Source: a virus
Reading direction: 5' to 3' (one strand)
DNA length: 63,387 nucleotides
IMG/VR virus record: IMGVR_UViG_3300037558_002241
Span: 1-63,387 of that record
Shown: positions 24,607 through 32,179 of the stretch, one piece after another
Position numbering within the stretch: the first letter of the stretch is position 1
Layout: every line of letters begins with the position of its first letter
The notes under the pieces: generated by a model
Seen by the model: only the letters and a program-made list of their open reading frames with translations
The model's database searches: none
Told to the model about the DNA's origin: nothing
Program-made: the position numbers and the translations under genes

Positions 24607-24814
24607 TTGTCAATGGTGTGATAGAGTTAGACAACTCTTTGCATCTGTTGACCTCGATTATATCGAGTATAAACTAGGTAAAGATTTTACTCAAGAACAA
24701 TTCCTTATGGAGTTTGAGGAGGCAGCAACGTTTCCTCAAGTGTCTATCAACAACAAAGCAATAGGTGGATGCAAAGAAACTCTAAAGTTCCTCCAGGAAC
24801 AAAAGATGATTTGA
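24578..24814 (+). CDS. nrdC: Glutaredoxin
   Basis: The 78-residue protein has the active site C11-Q-W-C14, the conserved FPQVSINNKAIGGCKET region (cis-Pro and GG loop) and the normal length of a monothiol/dithiol glutaredoxin. It reduces disulfides and probably serves phage ribonucleotide reductase, as T4 NrdC does. The ATG lies inside the upstream membrane-protein gene. Confidence 0.9.
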   Translation: MKAVVYSRDNCQWCDRVRQLFASVDLDYIEYKLGKDFTQEQFLMEFEEAATFPQVSINNKAIGGCKETLKFLQEQKMI

Positions 24815-24816
24815 CT

Positions 24817-24954
24817 ATGGATAGGGGGTTTGAACTCCTTCTTCGTACCCGCAAACGGAAACCAAACCACGTAAGAATAATTACGTTATTCAAAATGTTT
24901 GGGATGAAATATTCCCTACATATAGAAAGAGAGGGCAACAATTATGTCTCTTGA
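24817..24954 (+). CDS. Small basic protein, 45 aa
   Basis: The ATG at 24817, two bases after the glutaredoxin stop, opens a 45-residue frame (MDRGFELLLRTRKRKPN...) that is strongly basic and could bind nucleic acid. An earlier in-frame start would only lengthen the overlap with glutaredoxin. Its stop overlaps the next gene by 11 bases. It may be real because it fills the gap exactly, but there is no family evidence. Confidence 0.4.
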   Translation: MDRGFELLLRTRKRKPNHVRIITLFKMFGMKYSLHIEREGNNYVS

Positions 24955-25174
24955 TTCTACGACGATTTTTGTAGCGATGGGTGTTATCATCCTACTACAG
25001 ACCGTTGGTTTAGGACTAGTAATTGGTTATCTAGTTCGGGCATACGTCTTTGATGTAACCCCACAATATAGTCACCCAGAAATGTTTGATGAGAACGGTA
25101 ATCCTGTTGCTGAATCACTCATCTCCTTCCGATTTGAAGGTGACATCCCACGTTTAGATGAATTTGACGACTAA
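24944..25174 (+). CDS. Membrane protein, 76 aa
   Basis: Residues 7-31 (TIFVAMGVIILLQTVGLGLVIGYLV) form a transmembrane helix. The acidic C-terminal tail ends DIPRLDEFDD and contains HPEMFDENGNPV. No function is known. It overlaps the small basic gene and is followed two bases later by the gene at 25177. Confidence 0.6.
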   Translation: MSLDSTTIFVAMGVIILLQTVGLGLVIGYLVRAYVFDVTPQYSHPEMFDENGNPVAESLISFRFEGDIPRLDEFDD

Positions 25175-25176
25175 TT

Positions 25177-25632
25177 ATGGCTACAACAAAACTTCCTAAC
25201 AACCCTTTGGTCTCTGAACTGTTCAAAGCAGTGCACGGTGCTAAGACTGTGGATAAGAAGGTTGAGATCTTGGAATCTCATAAGCGGGATGACGTAAAGG
25301 CAATCCTTATTTGGAACTTCGATAAGAAGATTCAAAGTGCTATTCCTGCTGGACCTGTACCTTACAAGGTAAATGATACTCCTGCTAATGCAGTGGGTCA
25401 CACTCGTTTAGTACAAGAGTGGAGGACACTGTATAACTTTATCCGTGGTGGTAACGATAGACTATCTCAGATGAAGCGTGAGATCATGATGGTTCAACTG
25501 CTAGAGACTCTTCATGCTGACGAGGCAGAGATTGTTGTCCTCGCTAAAGATGGTGAACTACAGAACAAGTATCGCATCACTCGTAGCGTCGTAGAGAAAG
25601 CGTACCCTGAGATCGTTTGGCGTGACAAGTGA
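25177..25632 (+). CDS. Conserved phage protein, possibly DUF6433-like
   Basis: The 151-residue soluble protein is mostly helical, with blocks I associate with a phage family of unknown function (DUF6433): KKVEILESHKRDDVKAILIWNFD, GHTRLVQEWRTLYNFIRGG and KYRITRSVVEKAYPEIVW. The assignment is from memory and uncertain. Its TGA overlaps the GTG of the radical SAM gene. It has no catalytic motif that I can name. Confidence 0.5.
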   Translation: MATTKLPNNPLVSELFKAVHGAKTVDKKVEILESHKRDDVKAILIWNFDKKIQSAIPAGPVPYKVNDTPANAVGHTRLVQEWRTLYNFIRGGNDRLSQMKREIMMVQLLETLHADEAEIVVLAKDGELQNKYRITRSVVEKAYPEIVWRDK

Positions 25633-26741
25633 AGTTCCTCATTGATCTAACAGATCATTGTAACTCCAAGTGTCCTTTGTGTGCTAGACATAAGACATCA
25701 TATAATGATGAGGTAGCGGTACTAAAACCGGACCCATCAATGAATCGTTCTTCCATTAGTCTTGAGCAATGGAAGGAGTGGTTCCCACCAGAGACCCTTA
25801 GGAAGACAGAGTTGATGTACTTCCAAGGGTCTTTTGGTGAACCTACATTGTGTGAAGATCTGTTAGAAATATATTCCTACACTCTAAATGTGAATAGGAA
25901 TATCATCTTCCAGATGAGTACTAATGGAGGCACCCGAGACCAAGAGTTCTGGGGTAAACTTGGTGCCCTCATGGGAGCATCGCATAAAGATTCTTTTCTT
26001 ATCTTTTCTATTGATGGTCTAGAAGATACCATACAACAATACAGGGTAGGTGTAGACTACAATAAAGTAATCAGTAGTGCTAAGGCATTCATTGCCGCTG
26101 GTGGACCTGCTGTGTGGAGGATGCTAGTCTTCAAACATAATGAGCATCAAACTAAGCGTTGCAAGACACTCAGTCGGTTGATGAAGTTCAAAGACTTTCA
26201 ACACACGAAGGTCAATGATATGTATGATGCTAGTGGGAAGGGAGATGGTACTTTTACTTACGAATACAAAGGCACAGTCAGAAAACTAGAGGTAGTTTCT
26301 GATTCTGCACATGTATTCAAAAACAATCCTGTCGCTGAGGATAGTCCTGTTGACTGTAGATACAAGCATCAGCGGGGTAAACCAGGTCAACTTAGGATTG
26401 ATAGTCGTGGTGTAGTTCATGCTTGCTGCTTCCACCAGTCACGTCTGAGGTTCTTCTACCCAGAGTTCTATGTTCATGATGACATTGATGCTCCAGCAGA
26501 GTTTAGGGACATCAAGAACCCAAACAAGGGGGTGGGTGCTGAGTATATGCAGAAGGTATTCTGGGACAATGTTATCCCATTGATTGAAGACCAGGGTGGT
26601 ATCAAATCTATATGCTTACAACATCATAGTCTTGAGGAGATATTACAGACTCCATTTTTCCAGCATACTCTTGTGGACTCTTGGGATAAGAGACCACATA
26701 TCTGTGCAGATTACTGTGGCACTAAGCGGTGCAGCAGTTGA
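25629..26741 (+). CDS. Radical SAM protein (first)
   Basis: The GTG at 25629 opens a 370-residue protein. C11-x3-C15-x2-C18 (DHCNSKCPLCARH) is the [4Fe-4S] site that reductively cleaves S-adenosylmethionine. YFQGSFGEPTLC replaces the usual GGE block, and FQMSTNGGTRD and FSIDG follow. Cysteines near the C-terminus (HACCFHQ, CLQHHS, CADYCGTKRC) could hold an auxiliary SPASM-like cluster. The substrate is unknown. It differs from the other two radical SAM proteins here and is the last gene before a new promoter. Confidence 0.8.
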   Translation: MKFLIDLTDHCNSKCPLCARHKTSYNDEVAVLKPDPSMNRSSISLEQWKEWFPPETLRKTELMYFQGSFGEPTLCEDLLEIYSYTLNVNRNIIFQMSTNGGTRDQEFWGKLGALMGASHKDSFLIFSIDGLEDTIQQYRVGVDYNKVISSAKAFIAAGGPAVWRMLVFKHNEHQTKRCKTLSRLMKFKDFQHTKVNDMYDASGKGDGTFTYEYKGTVRKLEVVSDSAHVFKNNPVAEDSPVDCRYKHQRGKPGQLRIDSRGVVHACCFHQSRLRFFYPEFYVHDDIDAPAEFRDIKNPNKGVGAEYMQKVFWDNVIPLIEDQGGIKSICLQHHSLEEILQTPFFQHTLVDSWDKRPHICADYCGTKRCSS

Positions 26742-26767
26742 CTGACCTACATAATATATGGTATAAT
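26738..26767 (+). promoter_or_regulatory. Strong sigma70-like promoter TTGACT-N18-TGGTATAAT
   Basis: TTGACT at 26738-26743, an 18-base spacer and TATAAT at 26762-26767, extended by TGG. This is one of the best host-type promoters in the window. It drives the 53-residue gene at 26833 through a structured leader. Confidence 0.75.
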
Positions 26768-26781
26768 TACCATACGTTCAT

Positions 26782-26827
26782 CTCACAGTGGTGTGAGACG
26801 CAAGTAAGTCGCGGAACGGAGCCGTTC
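26782..26827 (+). promoter_or_regulatory. Two hairpins in the leader of the 53-aa gene
   Basis: CTCACA-GTGG-TGTGAG (26782-26797) forms a perfect six-pair stem. GAACG...CGTTC (26814-26827) forms a second stem just before the ATG at 26833. The second could hide or expose the start of translation. No standard ribosome binding site is seen, so the structure may matter for initiation. Confidence 0.45.
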
Positions 26828-26832
26828 ATCCC

Positions 26833-26994
26833 ATGTTTGAATTTCTTTTATATACATCACTCACTTGTCAACAAGCCGAAGGAATTATCCTGAGGATGCA
26901 AGCATCCGAGTATATCGAAAGTGCTTTCAAAGTTGAACTTGTGGAGACCGTAAAGGAATCTACACCTGAGTGTTATTGGGACGCAAACGACTAA
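26833..26994 (+). CDS. Small conserved-looking protein, 53 aa
   Basis: This short frame starts MFEFLLYTSLTCQQAEGII and ends CYWDAND. The first ten residues are hydrophobic and the rest amphipathic and helical. Its own strong promoter and structured leader argue that it is expressed. Similar tiny proteins occur in other cyanophages as I recall, but I know no function for them. Confidence 0.6.
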   Translation: MFEFLLYTSLTCQQAEGIILRMQASEYIESAFKVELVETVKESTPECYWDAND

Positions 26995-27036
26995 AGGAAC
27001 GGACCTAAAAATCCAACTACTTTAGGAGTAAGACTG

Positions 27037-27180
27037 ATGAGTACCATCACTTATCGCGGCGTCAAGTATGACGCTGAAAGCTACAAGGCAAAGGTTCTTG
27101 AAGAGCGAGACCAACGCCACAACCATGACCTCATGTATAGAGGTATCAAGGTTGAGCGTAAGTTCGCTTCCAAATCCTGA
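27037..27180 (+). CDS. Small DUF4278-like protein, 47 aa
   Basis: A good ribosome binding site (TTAGGAG) precedes the ATG. The protein starts MSTITYRGVKYDAESY and later has LMYRGIKVE: this two-fold YRG(V/I)KY pattern is typical of DUF4278, a small family in cyanobacteria and their phages. The function is unknown. It ends in an intrinsic terminator ten bases on, closing the short transcript begun at 26767. Confidence 0.65.
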   Translation: MSTITYRGVKYDAESYKAKVLEERDQRHNHDLMYRGIKVERKFASKS

Positions 27181-27189
27181 CAACCAATA

Positions 27190-27216
27190 GAGAGGTCTTG
27201 ACACCTCTCTTTTTTT
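27190..27216 (+). terminator. Intrinsic terminator
   Basis: GAGAGGT (27190-27196) pairs with ACCTCTC (27203-27209) around CTTGAC, followed by seven T. A textbook Rho-independent terminator. Confidence 0.85.
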
Positions 27217-27232
27217 ATCTTATGTTATACGT

Positions 27233-27385
27233 ATGGAACGAGACAAACTAAAAATTATTATCTCCGACCTAGAGATGCTACTGAGTGCTTTGAAAGCAGA
27301 AGTGTACTCTGATGTGGAGTCGTATCGCTTTGATGAATGCGACCCTGTTGAACTTGACTACGACGAAACATACGAAGGTCCATGA
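27233..27385 (+). CDS. Small acidic protein, 50 aa
   Basis: A 50-residue acidic protein: MERDKLKIIISDLEMLLSALKAE is a likely helix, followed by SYRFDECDPVELDYDETYEGP. Its TGA overlaps the thyX ATG by 4 bases (ATGA), which supports it being translated. No family recognised. Confidence 0.5.
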   Translation: MERDKLKIIISDLEMLLSALKAEVYSDVESYRFDECDPVELDYDETYEGP

Positions 27386-28035
27386 AACCAACTGTAACCC
27401 TGGTAAGCAACACGCCTGACGCTGAGCAGCTAATGGCGTACGTTGCCCGAGTAAGCAATCCTTCTAACCAAGAGAACGAAAAGTATGCTGGGTTGCTTAG
27501 GTACTGCATCAAACACAATCACTGGTCTGTGTTTGAGCAATCTACTATGACTCTAGAGATCAACACTACACGTGCAATCGCAGCTCAGATTCTAAGGCAT
27601 AGGTCTTTTACATTTCAAGAGTTTTCGCAACGCTATGCAGACTCTAGTCTGTTGAGGGATAGCATTCCTCTTCCAGAATTGCGTCGTCAAGATGATAAGA
27701 ACCGCCAGAATAGTATCGATGACATGGATGAATTTGAGGTTCAGATTCTAGAGAAACAGATGACAACTCTGTTTGATTCTGCCATGTCCCTGTATCAGCA
27801 GATGCTTGAGCGTGGTGTGGCAAAGGAATGTGCAAGAAATGTGCTTCCACTTTGTACTCCCACCAGAATCTACATGACGGGTTCATGTCGCTCCTGGATC
27901 CACTACATCAACTTGAGAACTGCTAACGGTACTCAGAAAGAGCACATGCAGGTCGCAGAGGAGGCAAAGAAGATATTCATAGAACAATATCCTTCGGTGA
28001 GTGAAGCATTAGAATGGCAAGAATCTGCGGAATAA
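27382..28035 (+). CDS. thyX: Flavin-dependent thymidylate synthase
   Basis: The 217-residue protein has the ThyX signature RHR-x7-S at residues 72-82 (RHRSFTFQEFS). CTPTRIYMTGSCRSWIHYINLRT is the C-terminal catalytic block. It makes dTMP from dUMP with methylene-tetrahydrofolate, FAD and NADPH, supplying thymidine for phage DNA. It overlaps the carbamoyltransferase gene by 22 bases. Confidence 0.97.
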   Translation: MKPTVTLVSNTPDAEQLMAYVARVSNPSNQENEKYAGLLRYCIKHNHWSVFEQSTMTLEINTTRAIAAQILRHRSFTFQEFSQRYADSSLLRDSIPLPELRRQDDKNRQNSIDDMDEFEVQILEKQMTTLFDSAMSLYQQMLERGVAKECARNVLPLCTPTRIYMTGSCRSWIHYINLRTANGTQKEHMQVAEEAKKIFIEQYPSVSEALEWQESAE

Positions 28036-29045
28036 ATTTATCACACAACGGATCTGTTGCTATTGTTGAAGACGGTGAAGTTGTTTTTTATTTGGAGGAA
28101 GAAAGACTTAGTAAGATCAAACGTGACCGGTCTGCTATTCAGGTAGTAAAAAAGTATCTGGACTCTAGTATTGACAAGGTTACTATTTGTGACTGCTACA
28201 CCAGATATTATCCAGAGAAGTTTATTCTTCGACTCAAGCAGAAGAGTAACCTGACTAGAATTGTAAAGGATCTAGGCATCCCTATCGTAGATTATCGTAA
28301 CAGGCATCATGAATGTCATGCTGCCAATGCTTTTTATAATTCTGGATTTGATGATGCTGTCTGCGTGGTGATGGATGGGAAAGGATCTGCTGTTGTCAAG
28401 AATGAACTAAACTTCTGTGAAGTTGAAAGTATTTTTGTTCACGATGACGATGGATTCATTCCTATCTTCAAACACTTCTCAACTTTTTGGAGTGAAGAAG
28501 AGTGTGCCAAACTAAAAGAACCATACTGGGATGGAAGTTACTTCTACAGTGACCGCACTAGTGTAGGTCAAGCGTACCGTAGGGTGTCACGTTTCTGTGG
28601 GTTTGATGAACGCGAGGCAGGGAAGACTATGGGTCTAGCACCATACTGCGAGACCAAACAGGAACCTAATCTATTCAACGTTGAATATGATCACAGTGTG
28701 TGTAGCAAGGAATTGTATGCAGAAGGACACACCACCAGGTATTCTGGTCCAGAGTGTACTAAAATAGAACTGGCACATCGGTTACAAATATCTGCTGAAC
28801 AACATGCTATACGCATTATTCGCAAAGCAGTTATGATGACTGGAAAAACAAACGTTGTTGTTAGTGGAGGATTTTTTCTCAACTGTGTCGCTAACTATAA
28901 GATCATGAAAGAACTCGATATAAATCTATATGTCGATCCTCTTTCTTATGATGGAGGTCTCTCCATTGGTTCAGCATTACTAGAACATTATGAAGACACT
29001 TTATTTGGGACCCGTCTATACCCTGAACCATATCAAGGGGGATAA
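28014..29045 (+). CDS. Carbamoyltransferase, N-terminal domain (split gene)
   Basis: The 343-residue protein is the N-terminal, Kae1-like half of a NodU/CmcH/TobZ-type carbamoyltransferase. It has GINLSHNGSVAIVEDGEVVFYLEEERLSK at 6-34, the metal-site HHECHAANAF at 98-107, VVMDGKGS and SGGFFLNCVANYK. The enzyme normally has about 550-600 residues with a C-terminal domain; here the frame stops after 14 unrelated residues, and the C-terminal domain continues in the +1 frame at 28990. Carbamoyl phosphate would be the donor, and sugars are common acceptors. Confidence 0.85.
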   Translation: MARICGINLSHNGSVAIVEDGEVVFYLEEERLSKIKRDRSAIQVVKKYLDSSIDKVTICDCYTRYYPEKFILRLKQKSNLTRIVKDLGIPIVDYRNRHHECHAANAFYNSGFDDAVCVVMDGKGSAVVKNELNFCEVESIFVHDDDGFIPIFKHFSTFWSEEECAKLKEPYWDGSYFYSDRTSVGQAYRRVSRFCGFDEREAGKTMGLAPYCETKQEPNLFNVEYDHSVCSKELYAEGHTTRYSGPECTKIELAHRLQISAEQHAIRIIRKAVMMTGKTNVVVSGGFFLNCVANYKIMKELDINLYVDPLSYDGGLSIGSALLEHYEDTLFGTRLYPEPYQGG

Positions 29046-29586
29046 AGTAAAACTGCAAGATGTTGTAGACTTGCTGTTGAAACAACAACCTGTCGCAATT
29101 TATCAGGGCAGGTCTGAGGCAGGACCACGTGCACTTGGCAACAGATCATTGATCTATGATCCACGTGATCCTAATGCCAAAGCAAAGATCAATAGAATAA
29201 AAAAGCGAGAACAGTTCAGACCTTTCGCTGCTAGTGTGATGCTTGAGTATGCAAATGATTGGTTTGATATGGCAGGACTGAGGGAGTCTCCTCACATGAT
29301 GTATGCCATGGACTGTTGGGATGACAAGCGGAGTCAGATACCAGGTGTGTTGCACGTAGATAATACCTGTCGTATTCAGACGGTAACTTCCAGACAGAAT
29401 AAGAACTACTACGATTTGATCAATGCATTCTACGATCGTACAGGTGTGCCTATGGTATTCAATACCTCATTCAACTTGGCAGGTCAACCATTAGTTGAGT
29501 CTCCAGAGGATGCTATGGAAACCTTTCATGGATCAGAGATACCTCACCTGTATTTCCCTGAAGTTGGACGCCTGATTTCAAAATGA
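28990..29586 (+). CDS. Carbamoyltransferase, C-terminal domain (split gene)
   Basis: The ATG lies inside the last codons of the N-domain gene, in the +1 frame, and the two overlap by 56 bases. The 198 residues begin at the usual LYLGPVY site and contain YQGRSEAGPRALGNRSLIYDPRD and FNTSFNLAGQPLVESPEDA, hallmarks of the C-terminal domain. Reading N-domain codons to GAC at 28997, skipping the A at 28998 and continuing gives the expected YEDLYLGPVY junction. So one extra base, a +1 frameshift or a genuine two-subunit enzyme could explain the split. Confidence 0.85.
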   Translation: MKTLYLGPVYTLNHIKGDKVKLQDVVDLLLKQQPVAIYQGRSEAGPRALGNRSLIYDPRDPNAKAKINRIKKREQFRPFAASVMLEYANDWFDMAGLRESPHMMYAMDCWDDKRSQIPGVLHVDNTCRIQTVTSRQNKNYYDLINAFYDRTGVPMVFNTSFNLAGQPLVESPEDAMETFHGSEIPHLYFPEVGRLISK

Positions 29587-29641
29587 ACTTTTTGTTTACC
29601 GAAAACCGGAAAAAAAACTCCGGCAAAAATTTGGTCATAGG
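29583..29641 (+). repeat. Dispersed degenerate repeat, copy A
   Basis: About 60 bases starting ATGAACTTTTTGTTTACCGAAA, followed by CCGGA-AAAAAAAC-TCCGG (a five-pair inverted repeat), resemble 37187-37246 in order and spacing. Here the repeat forms the start codon and first 16 to 20 codons of the second carbamoyltransferase-like gene. Confidence 0.45.
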
Positions 29642-30398
29642 GGTCAACCTATCTAACAATGGATCTATCTGTGCATTATATGAGGGCAAGGTAATATTTT
29701 ACCTGGAAGCCGAAAGACTTACGCGAAAAAAATGGGATCATCGGGTCAAGACCCTGATCAAATACTTACCACAGGCAAGTCACATTGCATTAGCAGACTC
29801 TCACTGGGTGCGTGGCAATAAGAAGGTGGACAACATCAAAGACCTGATGAAGTTCAAGAAAGAATTCCCTGATGCAAAGATCCATGACTATAGAAAGCAT
29901 CATCACCTGACTCATGCTGCTTGTGGATATTACAGTTCAGGTTTTGATGAAGCATCTTGTATTGTAGTTGATTCTAATGGTTCTAAGACTAGTGATGGAC
30001 TTGAAATAGAATCTATATTTTCTGCACCTGATTTTACTACTACTCACAGGAGGATGTTTGGTCCAGGCAACATAGGTTGTGGTCGTCAGTTTGAGGAGAC
30101 TGCTCTAATGTATGGGTGGGACCGTCGAGATGCTGGTAAAGTTATGGGTATGAGTGCATACAATAATGAACCTGCACTCAGCACTCAATTGCAGTGGGAG
30201 CAGAGATATGAAGAACTTTTAGAGATGCGAACATCTGATAATGTTGTAGTTGCTGGTGGATGTTTTCTAAACTGTGTCGCCAATTATAAAATGAAGAAGA
30301 AGTTCCCTCATATAAATCTATATGTGGAACCCATTGCTCATGATGGAGGCACCGCTATTGGAGCAGCATATCTAGCATACTATGAAACCACAACTTGA
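29583..30398 (+). CDS. Second carbamoyltransferase N-domain paralogue, truncated
   Basis: The 271-residue protein repeats the N-domain only. IGVNLSNNGSICALYEGKVIFYLEAERLTRK, HHHLTHAACGYYSSGF at 106-121, IVVDSNGS, GKVMGMSAYNNEPAL and VVAGGCFLNCVANYKMKKKFP are all shared with the gene at 28014. It is about 70 residues shorter because a segment between the GK(V/T)MG(M/L) and SGGxFLNC blocks is missing. No C-terminal domain follows; the next frame is a radical SAM gene. Its first 16 residues come from the repeat at 29583 and precede the normal start of the fold. Confidence 0.8.
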   Translation: MNFLFTENRKKNSGKNLVIGVNLSNNGSICALYEGKVIFYLEAERLTRKKWDHRVKTLIKYLPQASHIALADSHWVRGNKKVDNIKDLMKFKKEFPDAKIHDYRKHHHLTHAACGYYSSGFDEASCIVVDSNGSKTSDGLEIESIFSAPDFTTTHRRMFGPGNIGCGRQFEETALMYGWDRRDAGKVMGMSAYNNEPALSTQLQWEQRYEELLEMRTSDNVVVAGGCFLNCVANYKMKKKFPHINLYVEPIAHDGGTAIGAAYLAYYETTT

Positions 30399-31173
30399 CA
30401 TCTTAGATGTAAGTGCTTCAATAGGATGTAACTTGCAATGTAAAGGTTGTAATCATTTCAGTAATTATTTTGCACCTAGTAGCAAATTAGATACTGATCA
30501 GTTACTCGAAGACATTGCTACAATACTTCCACGATTAGACGTAAATCGGATCTCTATTATTGGTGGAGAACCGTTGTTGAATCCACGTTGCAAAGAGATT
30601 CTCAATGCATGTACAACATACTCTAGTTCTCCTGTCTATCTCTATAGTAATGGTCTATTGCTCCTACAAAATGAAGCATGGATCAAAAAATGTTTAGAGA
30701 ACCCACAGGTATATCTAAGAATTAGTATCCATGTTGATCTAGTTGAAGAGGTGATCAAAAAATTCAATCACCCTAAGGTGCTTGTTACTGAACACCACAC
30801 GGGCAAGGATCGTTGGTTCAACTCAATCAAGAAGCATGATGGTAAGGTACATCCTTACGACCATGGTAAACCTGATAAGAGTTTCAAAGCATGTTCCTGT
30901 CCCAATGCTCAATTATACAATGGTAAGTTATGGAAGTGCCCTAATACAGCATTTCTAAAAGAACTATTGTATGTGACTGAACAATCTGATGATGAAGACT
31001 GGCAAGAGTATCTTGTCGATGGTCTAAAAGTTGACTGTACTGATGAGGAATTGACAAATTTCTGTAATAATAGTAAAATTGCAGAAAGCGTATGCAATAT
31101 GTGTACTGCTAGACCACTCAAGTTCAGTGCTGCCCTGCAAGAAAAAACTCAAAGAAAGGCAATCAAAACCTAA
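30382..31173 (+). CDS. Radical SAM protein (second)
   Basis: The ATG lies in the last codons of the upstream gene (17-base overlap), embedded in TACTATGAA just as the C-domain gene starts in ATTATGAA. The 263-residue protein has CNLQCKGCNH (C-x3-C-x2-C), IISIIGGEPLLNP and YLYSNG, then a C-terminal cysteine set, KACSCPNAQLYNGKLWKCP and CNMCTARP, likely for an auxiliary cluster. It is a clear paralogue of the protein at 33109. The substrate is unknown. Confidence 0.8.
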   Translation: MKPQLDILDVSASIGCNLQCKGCNHFSNYFAPSSKLDTDQLLEDIATILPRLDVNRISIIGGEPLLNPRCKEILNACTTYSSSPVYLYSNGLLLLQNEAWIKKCLENPQVYLRISIHVDLVEEVIKKFNHPKVLVTEHHTGKDRWFNSIKKHDGKVHPYDHGKPDKSFKACSCPNAQLYNGKLWKCPNTAFLKELLYVTEQSDDEDWQEYLVDGLKVDCTDEELTNFCNNSKIAESVCNMCTARPLKFSAALQEKTQRKAIKT

Positions 31174-31424
31174 TGCCCGTATACCCTGTAAAAAATCTAG
31201 AAACTGGTGAGACTAAGGAGTTGACATTGACCGTTGCTAACTACGATCAATGGCGTAAAGACAATCCTGGTTGGGACAAAGACTGGTCCAAAGGTGTTGC
31301 TTCTGCCGTTAGTGGCACTGGTGATGTCTATAGTAGGACTGATGGCGGATGGAATGAAATTCTATCTAAAGTTGCACAAGTTCCTGGTTCTCAAGTCAAA
31401 CCCCAAAAAATCACACACTCATAA
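31173..31424 (+). CDS. Small phage protein, 83 aa
   Basis: The 83-residue protein starts MPVYPVKNLETGETKELTLTVANYDQW and ends in a lysine-rich tail. It looks like a FmdB/zinc-ribbon-type regulator that lacks cysteines, and contains WSKGVASAVSGTGDVYSRTDGGWNEIL, which I recall from other cyanophages. No function is known. It overlaps the radical SAM and phoH genes by one base each. Confidence 0.6.
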   Translation: MPVYPVKNLETGETKELTLTVANYDQWRKDNPGWDKDWSKGVASAVSGTGDVYSRTDGGWNEILSKVAQVPGSQVKPQKITHS

Positions 31425-32179
31425 TGACTGCACGTCGCAAGAAGATCATGTCATCTGTAGGTGCTGGAATGACAGCGAAACAGATGCGAAGAAAGAAACC
31501 CATCAACTCAGAGGCGATGGTGCCTATTGAAGCAATCACTGACAATCAAAAAATTGTCTTTGATGCATACAATGAGGGTAAACATTTGTTTCTCTATGGG
31601 TGTGCTGGCACTGGCAAAACATTCATTACTCTTTATCTTGCTCTGCGTGAGGTATTAGATCCATTCACACCTTACAATAAGGTGGTGCTGGTTCGCTCAC
31701 TAGTTTCTACACGTGAGATTGGTTTCCTACCAGGAGATCATGAAGATAAGTCTGCTCTTTACCAAATTCCTTATAAGAATATGGTAAAGTATATGTTTGA
31801 ACTACCCACTGACAATGAATTTGAAATGCTTTGGGGAAACCTGAAGACTCAAGAGTCAGTTACTTTCTGGTCCACTAGTTTCATCCGAGGTACTACACTT
31901 GATGATTCTATTATTATTGTGGACGAATCTCAGAACTTGAACTTCCACGAACTTGATAGTATTATTACTAGGGTTGGTGAGAACTGTAAGATTATGTTCT
32001 GTGGTGACGTAGCACAAACTGATTTGGTCAAGACTAACGAGAAGAATGGGATCTTAGATTTCATGAAGATCGTTGAGCGTATGCCTGAATTCGTACTAAC
32101 TGAATTTGGTATCGAAGACATCGTTCGTTCTGGACTGGTCAAGTCTTATCTCACTAATAAAATTGAACTTGGTATGTGA
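31424..32179 (+). CDS. phoH: PhoH-family P-loop ATPase
   Basis: The 251-residue protein has a Walker A motif GCAGTGKT at 59-66 and a Walker B region DSIIIVDESQN at about 161-171, with the usual PhoH layout (VVLVRSLVSTREIGFLPGD, VTFWSTSFIRGTTLDD). PhoH is common in marine phages and is linked to phosphate stress in hosts; its biochemical role is uncertain, likely RNA or nucleotide metabolism. It is part of the DNA-metabolism gene run that follows. Confidence 0.92.
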   Translation: MTARRKKIMSSVGAGMTAKQMRRKKPINSEAMVPIEAITDNQKIVFDAYNEGKHLFLYGCAGTGKTFITLYLALREVLDPFTPYNKVVLVRSLVSTREIGFLPGDHEDKSALYQIPYKNMVKYMFELPTDNEFEMLWGNLKTQESVTFWSTSFIRGTTLDDSIIIVDESQNLNFHELDSIITRVGENCKIMFCGDVAQTDLVKTNEKNGILDFMKIVERMPEFVLTEFGIEDIVRSGLVKSYLTNKIELGM

